From: Prevotella sp.
GTDB taxonomy: Bacteria > Bacteroidota > Bacteroidia > Bacteroidales > Bacteroidaceae
DNA: 64,000 bases
Assembly: GCA_017443345.1 (NCBI GenBank)
Contig: JAFSNR010000018.1
Location: 1-64,000, forward strand
Direction of reading: 5' to 3'
In this document: piece after piece, positions 8,856-15,515 of the stretch
How the letters are laid out: the number at the start of each line of letters is the position of its first letter
Numbering within the stretch: the stretch's first letter is position 1
The notes under the pieces: model-generated
Database searches by the model: none
The model's input: only the letters and a program-made list of their open reading frames with translations
What the model was told of the DNA's origin: nothing
Translations under genes and position numbers: made by a program

Positions 8856-8910
8856 GTGGACTCATAGGAAAAGGTTTGAGGGGTTAACTTACTGGCTCCT
8901 GTGAGTCTAC
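8856..8910. repeat. Palindromic intergenic element (GGGTTAACT family)
   Basis: Arms GTGGACTCATAGGA (8856-8869) and TCCTGTGAGTCTAC (8897-8910) pair with two mismatches around a core containing GGGGTTAACTTAC. Related elements with the same core lie at 11629-11660, 59694-59741 and, as a half copy, near 61672. It may act as a terminator after the lipoprotein gene. Confidence 0.6.
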
Positions 8911-8918
8911 AATAATTG

Positions 8919-9010
8919 TTTATGGTCTAATCAATTTTTAAATCGTTAGTATGAAAAAGAATATAGTATTTGCATTTGTTGCAGCCCTTGTAATGGCTGC
9001 TTGTTCTAAT
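8919..9010 (+). repeat. 92-bp direct repeat, copy 2 (DUF3244 remnant plus protease signal peptide)
   Basis: Near-identical to 6632-6723. The stretch before the ATG still reads YGLINF and a stop, the tail of a DUF3244 gene that is otherwise gone here. This marks an ancestral tandem duplication of a DUF3244-C10 unit followed by loss of one DUF3244 copy. Confidence 0.85.
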
Positions 9011-10240
9011 CAGGAGACAATAGAGACTGCTCCTGCTGTTCCAACAGCGAAGACCGCCCAAAGTAATACGCGTAGCTATGATGAGGCCTTGAAGATTGCC
9101 GAGAATGCGATTGGTATGTTGGAGGACTCGAAGTCAACGACTCGTAGTGGTGAGAGTTGCCGCAAGATTGACCTCTCAGAAAATAAGGTCATCATGCGTG
9201 ATGCCAAGACGCGTGGAGAATCAGACGGCAGCGATTCACTTATCTATGTGTTCAACTTTGAGAACAACGAAGGTTTTGCCCTTGTCTCTGCTTCAAAGAA
9301 CACTGAAGGCTTGTTAGCTGTAACGGAGCAAGGCCACTGTGATCCAGAGACGCCATCAGGTATCGATGGCTTCGATGAATTTCTGTCACTTGCAAAGGAG
9401 TATGTGCTTAATGGAACAACAAAAAATGTAAGAAGTGGTGGTGACGGTCAACCCTCAGAAATAGTAAGTGAATATACAACAAAGGGGCCATACGTCTCAG
9501 TAAAGTGGGGGCAAGGGACTAACAAAGTTGAAGGAGAATTCTTTCCCAACAAAATACCAGGGTGTGTTAACGTTGCTATTGCTCAGATTATGACTTATTA
9601 TGAATATCCATCTTCTATACCATTGACTTATGAAGATGCCGATGTAGATACACAAAGCCTACCCTGGGCCGATATGAGAATGCACAATAATGGAAATACA
9701 CACACAGAACAATTTCTGTATGGTGTTTGTAACAATAATGCCGGTCATGCAGCAATTTCCAGACTGATAAGGCAAATTGGAGTATTGGATAATAGCTATC
9801 CCGATGGAGACGAGACTTTTACTCTTGCTTATTACATTAATCCTACTATTAGCATGTTAGGTTATAATGTTGCATTTAAGACAACCTCTGACATCCGATC
9901 AGAATTGGATAATAGCCACTTACTACTAGTGACTGGATCAACAAGCCCAGATGGGTCAGGCCACGCATGGGTACTTGATGGGTATATGAAAGAAGTAATG
10001 AAAGAACGGTTAATGGAAAGTGTGGAGTTAAATGGCCATACAGTATGGATCGTAACGGAAGAGAATGTTCTATCTGTCACATATTATAATCATTTTAATT
10101 GGGGTGCGTATGGATCAAACAATGGATATTTCAATGAAAATGTATATTCTCAGTCATACGTATTGTGGCCAGATAATTCTTTAAATCCTCTCACTAGTAA
10201 TTATCAATACAATTTAACTTTTAGAAGCATCTACAGATAG
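8951..10240 (+). CDS. Second C10 family cysteine protease, lipoprotein
   Basis: A 429-residue paralogue of the protease at 6664. It has an almost identical lipoprotein signal (LVMAAC, Cys18), a Spi-like propeptide (GFALVSASKNTEGLLAV), catalytic Cys205 in PGCVNVAIAQIMTYY, His338 in GHAWVLDGY, and Asn383-Trp384 in FNWGAYGSNNGYF. The usual WGWGG is changed to WGAYG, so the second Trp is lost, although the catalytic Asn-Trp is kept. Outside the signal peptide the two proteases are strongly diverged, which suggests different targets. A serpin gene follows 91 bp downstream. Confidence 0.88.
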   Translation: MKKNIVFAFVAALVMAACSNQETIETAPAVPTAKTAQSNTRSYDEALKIAENAIGMLEDSKSTTRSGESCRKIDLSENKVIMRDAKTRGESDGSDSLIYVFNFENNEGFALVSASKNTEGLLAVTEQGHCDPETPSGIDGFDEFLSLAKEYVLNGTTKNVRSGGDGQPSEIVSEYTTKGPYVSVKWGQGTNKVEGEFFPNKIPGCVNVAIAQIMTYYEYPSSIPLTYEDADVDTQSLPWADMRMHNNGNTHTEQFLYGVCNNNAGHAAISRLIRQIGVLDNSYPDGDETFTLAYYINPTISMLGYNVAFKTTSDIRSELDNSHLLLVTGSTSPDGSGHAWVLDGYMKEVMKERLMESVELNGHTVWIVTEENVLSVTYYNHFNWGAYGSNNGYFNENVYSQSYVLWPDNSLNPLTSNYQYNLTFRSIYR

Positions 10241-10331
10241 TTCTATTAAATAATGCTAAAACAGCAATCTTGGCTTGCAAGGTTTTGAAGTTAATTCGTT
10301 TTATAAATGAGTAAGCAATAAAAAAATAGAC

Positions 10332-11615
10332 ATGAAAAAGTATGATTTAAAAACCGGCTTCGCATTATTGGTATTATGTGGTTTGATGCTCAGTTGTAGT
10401 AACAGTGATGAGTTCGAAAAAACTACGGAGTTGCCACTTGACTCTGTCGTCATTGATATGCTTCCAAATGCAAGTTTCATAAAACTTTCAGACGAGCAAA
10501 AATCATTTGTAAAAAAGAACAATGATTTTTCTTTCAATCTCTATCGTGCTATCAATGAATCAGACAACAAGAAAAGCAACATTATATCGCCTATCAGCAT
10601 AACATACGTGCTGGGCATGCTCAATGATGGAGCAAAGGGTGCAACGTCGCAGGAGATTACGAGAGCCTTAGGGTTTGGTGAAAATGACAAATTGTCTGTT
10701 AATGAGTTTTGTAAAACCTTAATCGAACAGGCTTCTAAAGCAGACCCAGCTGTAACTCTTCAAACAGCGAATATTGTTGCTGCAAATAAACTCTTAACTC
10801 TTGAGACACCATATATTAATGACATGAAGCATTATTATGATGCAGAGGTAGCCTCATTAGACTTCCATGAAGCTTCTTCGGTGGATTACTTGAACAAGTG
10901 GTGTAATGAGAAGAGCGGAGGTATGATACCGGTGATAGCAGAGGAAATTGCCCCAGAAACCATATTGGCACTTATGAATGCTACGTATTTTAAAGCTACG
11001 TGGAAAGATAAGTTTGATTCTGGTAATACTCGAGACGAGGTATTTACCAAGGAGGATGGAAAGAACGTTGTTCTGCCAATGATGTATCGTAAGGCCAAGG
11101 CTATTTACGGCAGTAATGATACGTTTTCTATCCTATGTCTGCCGTATGGTAGTGCCTATGTCTGGGAAACATATTTCTTACTCCCAAATGTTGGAAAATC
11201 AGTAGAAGACATCATTCATAATCTAAATAGTGATTCTTGGTTACAGAGTTCAAACTTTGATGAATATATAGTAGATGTTAAAATTCCACGATTTTCTACA
11301 AGGAGTGCCTTTCAGTTGAAAGATGTAATTTCTAAACTTGGTATATCTTCGATATTTGATATAGATCTGGCAGACTTATCTGGAATCAGTAAAGACAAGA
11401 AACTGTATGTGAATAAAATTGATCAACAGGCAGCAATCGATGTAACTGAAGAAGGAACAAAAACTTCATCGGTCACTATTGCAAAGACGAATATTTCTAG
11501 TAATTTGACATCAGTCCAAACGGCAGATTTCCACTGTGATCGTCCATTCGTCTACTTGATCCGGGAGGCTGGCAGCGGTGCCATCTTCTTCATCGGCACC
11601 TTCAGAGGAGAATAA
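10332..11615 (+). CDS. Serpin, predicted lipoprotein
   Basis: A 427-residue serine/cysteine protease inhibitor. Seen: lipobox LMLSC (Cys near residue 22), the serpin shutter/helix B block (NIISPISITYVLGMLNDGAK), hinge AAIDVTEEGTKTSS near residues 365-378, a long reactive-centre loop, and the C-terminal block DRPFVYLIREAGSGAIFFIG. The family traps proteases by insertion of the cleaved loop. Being surface-anchored beside two C10 proteases, it could protect the cell from its own or foreign enzymes (inference). The reactive bond cannot be named with certainty; Lys or Asn residues in IAKTNISSN are candidates. Confidence 0.92.
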   Translation: MKKYDLKTGFALLVLCGLMLSCSNSDEFEKTTELPLDSVVIDMLPNASFIKLSDEQKSFVKKNNDFSFNLYRAINESDNKKSNIISPISITYVLGMLNDGAKGATSQEITRALGFGENDKLSVNEFCKTLIEQASKADPAVTLQTANIVAANKLLTLETPYINDMKHYYDAEVASLDFHEASSVDYLNKWCNEKSGGMIPVIAEEIAPETILALMNATYFKATWKDKFDSGNTRDEVFTKEDGKNVVLPMMYRKAKAIYGSNDTFSILCLPYGSAYVWETYFLLPNVGKSVEDIIHNLNSDSWLQSSNFDEYIVDVKIPRFSTRSAFQLKDVISKLGISSIFDIDLADLSGISKDKKLYVNKIDQQAAIDVTEEGTKTSSVTIAKTNISSNLTSVQTADFHCDRPFVYLIREAGSGAIFFIGTFRGE

Positions 11616-11628
11616 AGGACTTACGAGG

Positions 11629-11660
11629 ACAGGTCCAACGGGTTAACTCACGGGACCTGT
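11629..11660. repeat. Palindromic intergenic element after the serpin gene
   Basis: ACAGGTCC (11629-11636) pairs with GGACCTGT (11653-11660) around GGGTTAACTCACG. Same core as 8856-8910 and 59694-59741. Its position just after the serpin stop allows a terminator role, though no T-run follows. Confidence 0.6.
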
Positions 11661-11706
11661 TCCTTCTATGCACAATCTCCTCTTTATTAAGATTTTATGA
11701 AAAAAG

Positions 11707-11738
11707 TTTGGAGGTTTGGAGATTAGTTTGTATCTTTG
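11707..11738 (+). promoter_or_regulatory. Promoter of the rpn gene, shared with the ATPase gene at 58531
   Basis: TTTG (11707-11710), 20 bp, TATCTTTG (11731-11738): an ideal Bacteroidota promoter. The 41-bp segment 11701-11741 matches 58433-58473 at 39 of 41 positions, including the spacer, which is far more than the consensus requires. Confidence 0.85.
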
Positions 11739-11817
11739 CAGTCGATAAACTTAGTTATACACTTAAACTCGAAGTATTATGCAAAAGCAAAATGAGACAA
11801 AGAAAGGAGAAAAGGCA

Positions 11818-12675
11818 ATGAAGGGTAAGTATCTTAGTCCGAAGGCAGATTTGACGTTCAAGCTTGTGTTCGCAGAGCACAAGGACTTGATGATGAGTTT
11901 TCTGAATGCCCTGCTGCCGTTAGCAGAGGACGCCCCCATCACCAGCATTGAGTACCAGACGCCGGAGATGGTGCTGGAAACCATCGGCAAGAAGAACAGC
12001 GTGGTCGACGTGCGCTGCACGGATGCCCTGGAACGCCAATTCATCGTCGAGATGCAGATGAACTGGGACGAAGAGTTCAAGAAACGAGTAATCATGAACT
12101 CATCGAAGGCAGTCATCAAGCAGGTAGGCCAAGGCGAGAACTTCATGCTTCTGAAGCCAGTATTCTCACTGAATCTCGTCAATGACAAGATGCCCGGAGA
12201 GGCTCCTGACGAGTTCTACCACGACTATGCCATCCTGAATGTAGCCCATCCTGAGCGCAGCATCGATTATCTGCGACTGGTATTCGTGGAATTGCCCAAG
12301 TTCCAGCCACGCAACATCATGGAGAAGAAGATGGCCGTCTTGTGGCTTCGTTTCCTGACTGAAATCAATGAAGACACCGTTGAGGCCCCGTCTGAACTCC
12401 TTGAGAACGATGAGATCCGCAAGGCTCTCAGTATCGTGGAGAAGTCGGCCATGACTGAGGCACAGCTATATGCCTACGAGCGATTCTGGGATGCGATCAA
12501 CGTGGAGAATGTCTTGGCAGAGGGCAGATATAAGAGAGGACGTGAAGAAGGACGTGAAGAAGGACGTGATGAAAGGTCACTTGAGATAGCCCGTGGGATG
12601 AAGCAAAAAGGTTTGGGAGAAGACTTAATAGCAGAGTTGACAGGGCTGTCTGTTGATGAGATAGAGACATTATAG
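11818..12675 (+). CDS. Rpn family PD-(D/E)XK nuclease / putative transposase-like protein
   Basis: A 285-residue protein of the recombination-promoting nuclease (PDDEXK_2) family. Seen: N-terminal LSPKADLTFKLVF, nuclease-core residues in VVDVRCTD and FIVEMQM (Asp...Glu-x-Gln), and the charged C-terminal tail GREEGREEGRDE typical of the family, made by an in-gene tandem repeat (GGACGTGAAGAA). Rpn proteins cut DNA and can promote RecA-independent recombination. ATG 11818 is preferred over ATG 11779 because AAAGGAG lies 9 nt upstream of it. A 22-bp-module array begins at its stop codon. Confidence 0.88.
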   Translation: MKGKYLSPKADLTFKLVFAEHKDLMMSFLNALLPLAEDAPITSIEYQTPEMVLETIGKKNSVVDVRCTDALERQFIVEMQMNWDEEFKKRVIMNSSKAVIKQVGQGENFMLLKPVFSLNLVNDKMPGEAPDEFYHDYAILNVAHPERSIDYLRLVFVELPKFQPRNIMEKKMAVLWLRFLTEINEDTVEAPSELLENDEIRKALSIVEKSAMTEAQLYAYERFWDAINVENVLAEGRYKRGREEGREEGRDERSLEIARGMKQKGLGEDLIAELTGLSVDEIETL

Positions 12676-12724
12676 CGTAGTTGGCTACGACTGGCGGTCA
12701 GCTTCCCAACGATCATCGATCAGG
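12670..12724 (-). repeat. 22-bp-module array C (inverted), abutting the rpn stop
   Basis: Read on the minus strand this is a partial m0 module (ending CCTGATCGATG), a full m2 module (12713-12692, core CGTTGGGAAGCTGA) and an m3 variant (12691-12670, starting GTCGTAGCC). 42 bp (12683-12724) match the array at 61570-61611 with one difference. The last module overlaps the rpn stop codon. Confidence 0.8.
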
Positions 12725-12765
12725 TTGTTTACTTTTTGATAAGAACAGCCAAAAATATATATCAG

Positions 12766-12858
12766 TTCGGGTATAATATCTATAAAAATAATTAAAATTA
12801 TACCCGAATTGGTATATTGAATGGGGAAAATGCATATCTTTGTACCCGTTAAGGTATA
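12766..12858 (+). promoter_or_regulatory. hipBST promoter and operator repeats
   Basis: TTCGGGTATAAT (12766-12777) and ATTATACCCGAA (12797-12808) form a perfect 12-bp inverted repeat. A further TACCCG...GGTATAAT pair (about 12843-12860) follows the -7 box TATCTTTG (12835-12842). Repeated half-sites around the promoter suit autoregulation by the HTH protein HipB; binding itself is inference. Confidence 0.7.
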
Positions 12859-12864
12859 ATTGCT

Positions 12865-13065
12865 ATGACTTTATCGGAGCATATTAAACAAAAACGGAAG
12901 AAAAACGGCCTCTCTCAGGTTGAATTGGCAGAGAGGGCTGGAGTGGGTCTCAGGTTTGTCAGAGACCTTGAACAAGGTAAGCAGACGTTGAGAATCGATA
13001 AGGTTAACGATGTCCTTGCCCTGTTTGGGGAATGTCTCGGACCTGTAAAAACTGATATCGTATGA
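12865..13065 (+). CDS. hipB: HipB-like XRE-family repressor/antitoxin
   Basis: A 66-residue Cro/C1-type helix-turn-helix protein (KNGLSQVELAERAGVGLRFV, then DLEQGKQTLRIDKVNDVLALFG). Its stop overlaps the next start (ATGA). HipB proteins bind operators upstream of their own operon and, in two-gene systems, sequester the kinase. In three-gene systems the small HipS protein is the antitoxin and HipB is mainly the DNA-binding member. The inverted repeats upstream are its likely target. Confidence 0.9.
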   Translation: MTLSEHIKQKRKKNGLSQVELAERAGVGLRFVRDLEQGKQTLRIDKVNDVLALFGECLGPVKTDIV

Positions 13066-13385
13066 ATCGCGCAGGTATTTATGTCAATGACACTTTCTGT
13101 GGTATTCTCACAGAAGATGAGGAGGGCTTCCATTTTGCCTACGATGGAGCGTATCTTGCACTTCCAGATGCAGCTCCAGTAAGTCCGACTATGCCACTCA
13201 CGAATGAGCAGTATGACAAAGAAATGATGTTCCCAGTCTTCGACGGCCTCATTCCTGAGGGCTGGCTGTTGAATATCGCATCCTCGTCGTGGAAGATTGA
13301 TCCTCGTGACAGGATGTCGCTTTTGATGGCTTGTTGTAATGATTGTATTGGAAACATTAGTGTAAAACCAATGAGTCATGAGTAA
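13062..13385 (+). CDS. hipS: HipS-like protein (stand-alone HipA N-terminal domain)
   Basis: A 107-residue protein corresponding only to the N-terminal subdomain of HipA kinases (VNDTFCGILTED, then FPVFDGLIPEGWLL). In normal HipA this is fused to the kinase; here it is a separate gene overlapping hipB by 4 bp and hipT by 8 bp. This matches the HipBST arrangement, in which HipS neutralises HipT. It is not a frameshift: both neighbours have good starts and the kinase has its own extra N-terminal motif. Confidence 0.85.
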   Translation: MNRAGIYVNDTFCGILTEDEEGFHFAYDGAYLALPDAAPVSPTMPLTNEQYDKEMMFPVFDGLIPEGWLLNIASSSWKIDPRDRMSLLMACCNDCIGNISVKPMSHE

Positions 13386-14328
13386 GTGTTTGTATTGTTA
13401 TCAGGAATTAGAAGAAGGCCAGGTGGACTTCCACCCAGCTTGCTCGCGCAAATTCTTTGGCAGTGAAACGGCACCTCTTCTTCCTTATACGCGAGACAAT
13501 ATGTCGGAACTCGCTCGTCAGGTTATTCGTACCAGCTCGTCAGTGACAGGTGTACAGGCCAAAATGTCACTCGACGTGAATCGTGGTGGCAAGATCGAGC
13601 CAGCCAAATTCACCATCGTTGGCCTCTGGGGCAAGTATATCTTCAAACCGCAAAGCGGAAAGTATCCTTGTCTGCCTGAATTGGAAGATCTCACGATGAA
13701 AATGGCTGAAGCCGCCCGTATCCGCACAGCCCGCCATACGCTTATCCGACTCGCTGACGGTGAGTTGGGTTATCTGACCCTACGAATGGACCGAGGCAGT
13801 AAAGGCGAAAAGATATCTATGCTGGATATGTGCCAGCTCACGAATCGTCTCACTGAGCATAAGTATTATGGCACCTACCAGCAGTTGGCAGAAACAGTCA
13901 AGAAATACTCATCGGTTCCCATGCTCGACGTCCAGCGGTTTTGGGAAGTGGTTTTGTTTTCATGGATAACTGGCAACTCCGATATGCATTGCAAGAATTT
14001 CTCACTGGTAGATACAGGTCATGGAGAATACACCTTGGCTCCTGCCTACGATCTGCTGGCCGTTTTGTTGGCAGATCCTGAGGATAATGAGGAGATGGCC
14101 ATGAGTTTCACGGTTGGCGGTGCGAAAAGCGGCTTCGACCGTAATACCTTTATGACAGCCTTCACCCAGAGTGGTATTCCTGTTACTGTAGCAGACAAAA
14201 TAATAGAACGGATGAAGAGTTACCTTCCTAAGTGGAAAGAACTCATCAGCCAATCATTCCTTCCAGAAGAAATGAAGACTGACTATTATTGTTTACTAAA
14301 CAAACGAATAAATCTGTTGATGACATGA
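13378..14328 (+). CDS. hipT: HipT-like serine/threonine kinase toxin
   Basis: A 316-residue HipA-fold kinase without the N-terminal subdomain. Seen: a zinc-ribbon-like start (Cys4, Cys7, His19, Cys22), a Gly-rich loop segment TSSSVTGVQAK (residues 52-62) with several serines/threonines, ATP-binding Lys90 in IFKP, catalytic Asp202 and Asn207 in GNSDMHCKN, and metal-binding Asp225 in APAYDLL. The active site is complete. E. coli HipT phosphorylates tryptophanyl-tRNA synthetase; the target here is unknown. The metal-like N-terminal motif is absent from classical HipA. Confidence 0.88.
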   Translation: MSKCLYCYQELEEGQVDFHPACSRKFFGSETAPLLPYTRDNMSELARQVIRTSSSVTGVQAKMSLDVNRGGKIEPAKFTIVGLWGKYIFKPQSGKYPCLPELEDLTMKMAEAARIRTARHTLIRLADGELGYLTLRMDRGSKGEKISMLDMCQLTNRLTEHKYYGTYQQLAETVKKYSSVPMLDVQRFWEVVLFSWITGNSDMHCKNFSLVDTGHGEYTLAPAYDLLAVLLADPEDNEEMAMSFTVGGAKSGFDRNTFMTAFTQSGIPVTVADKIIERMKSYLPKWKELISQSFLPEEMKTDYYCLLNKRINLLMT

Positions 14329-14337
14329 AACGTTTTT

Positions 14338-14455
14338 TCCCTAACTAGGGCGCAAGAAGTTTCAGGCTAGGGCGCAGGCTTTGCAATAAGCGACGAGTAT
14401 TTCTGATATTGAAGTAATTTATCCTAATCGTTTTCTGACGTCTTCGAGGATGGTG
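14338..14455 (-). repeat. 22-bp register running from the dusB 3' end to hipT
   Basis: Read on the minus strand, the last bases of dusB and the gap to hipT fall into 22-bp modules: 14447-14426, 14425-14404, 14403-14382, 14381-14360, 14359-14338. The last two share GCGCCCTAG at the same offset. The third contains AATACTCGTCGCTTATTGC, also found at 61468-61487. Bases 14421-14455 are identical to 61617-61651 (35 of 35). Confidence 0.8.
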
Positions 14456-15366
14456 AGGAGGTCGGGCATCGTTTCGGCACGGAGCATGGCGATGCGCGTC
14501 TGGCGGAAATCGGGGATGCCCTTGAAGATGGGGGTGGCAGCGAGATGGCGACGGGTGTGGAGAATGCCTCGTTTCTCGTCGATACGCTCTACGTTGATGC
14601 GCAGCAGTTCTTCGAGGATATCGAGCTTTGCGTTGAAATCGAGATTTTCGCGGCTGAAGATCCAGGGACAGCCAAAGGTGGCGCGACCTATCATCACGGC
14701 ATCGACGCCGTAAGTGTCGAAAGCCTTGTCAGCCTCGTCGAGCGAGTGGATGTCACCATTGCCTATAATAGGAATATGTACGCGAGGGTTGCGCTTGACT
14801 TCTCCGATCAAGGTCCAGTCGGCATTGCCTGTATACATCTGACTACGCGTGCGCCCATGAATGGTGAGGGCTTGGATGCCACAATCCTGCAGTTGCTCTG
14901 CCAGCGAGGTGATAATCAGTTGTTCGAAGTTCCAGCCCAGGCGCGTCTTCACTGTCACAGGCAGTTTGACGGCATCGACCACCTTCTGCGTAATCTCCAG
15001 CATCTTGGGGATGTTCTGCAGCATGCCAGCGCCAGCACCCTTGCCAGCGACCTTCTTCACGGGACAGCCGAAGTTCAGGTCGATCACATCAGGTCCTGCC
15101 TGTTCCACAATTTTCGCAGCCTCGACCATCGCCTCCACGTCGCGCCCATAGATCTGAATGCCCACGGGGCGCTCCGTATCGCTGATGGTCAGCTTCGAGA
15201 TGGTCGACTTCACATCACGAATCAATGCCTCGGCACTAACGAATTCCGTGTACACCATCGCTGCTCCGAACCGCTTGCACAGCAGTCGGAAACCAATGTC
15301 AGTCACGTCCTCCATGGGTGCCAGAAACACGGGTCTCTCTCCAAATTCTACGTTTCCTATCTTCAT
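14419..15366 (-). CDS. dusB: tRNA-dihydrouridine synthase B
   Basis: A 315-residue FMN enzyme that reduces uridine in tRNA D-loops. Seen: APMEDVTD near the N-terminus, DLNFGCPVKKV with the catalytic Cys, VKTRLGW, IHGRTRSQMYTG, IGNGDI and IGRATFGCPW, all in family order and at normal length. The last 12 codons (TILEDVRKRLG and stop) are encoded by sequence that recurs in two intergenic arrays at 58 and 61 kb, where the same reading frame and a stop are preserved. dus genes are known integration targets in other bacteria, but no integrase is present here. Confidence 0.95.
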   Translation of the reverse strand: MKIGNVEFGERPVFLAPMEDVTDIGFRLLCKRFGAAMVYTEFVSAEALIRDVKSTISKLTISDTERPVGIQIYGRDVEAMVEAAKIVEQAGPDVIDLNFGCPVKKVAGKGAGAGMLQNIPKMLEITQKVVDAVKLPVTVKTRLGWNFEQLIITSLAEQLQDCGIQALTIHGRTRSQMYTGNADWTLIGEVKRNPRVHIPIIGNGDIHSLDEADKAFDTYGVDAVMIGRATFGCPWIFSRENLDFNAKLDILEELLRINVERIDEKRGILHTRRHLAATPIFKGIPDFRQTRIAMLRAETMPDLLTILEDVRKRLG

Positions 15367-15390
15367 TTCGAGGGCAAAGGTACGGATTAA

Positions 15391-15422
15391 AGTTTAGAGT
15401 TTAGAGTTTAAAGTTTATAGTT
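15391..15422. repeat. AGTTTAGAGTTTA-type 7-bp simple repeat
   Basis: GTTTAGA/GTTTAAA units in tandem with a 7-bp period, upstream of dusB. A very similar stretch lies at 20187-20219 after lepB. Confidence 0.7.
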
Positions 15423-15479
15423 ATTAACATATTAGGATATTTTAACGGTCGTAATGATGCGAGTTTTTAATAATATGTG

Positions 15480-15487
15480 TATCTTTG
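15480..15487 (+). promoter_or_regulatory. -7 box of the DUF2851 gene
   Basis: TATCTTTG, 28 bp before ATG 15516. No convincing -33 TTG at the usual distance. Confidence 0.55.
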
Positions 15488-15515
15488 CAGCAAGTTTAAC
15501 GTTAAATTTGAAACT

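Noticed and set aside
11779..11817. Upstream ATG of the rpn gene
   Set aside because: The Shine-Dalgarno-like AAAGGAG is correctly spaced only for ATG 11818, which also matches the usual family start.
13062..14328. hipA broken by a frameshift
   Set aside because: Both parts have starts, coupled overlaps and complete motifs, and the second has its own extra N-terminal Cys/His motif; this fits HipS plus HipT.
14419..14455. Proven attachment site of an integrative element in dusB
   Set aside because: No integrase or excisionase gene and no intact element lie between the copies; the matching segments sit in repeat arrays, so only the similarity is reported.
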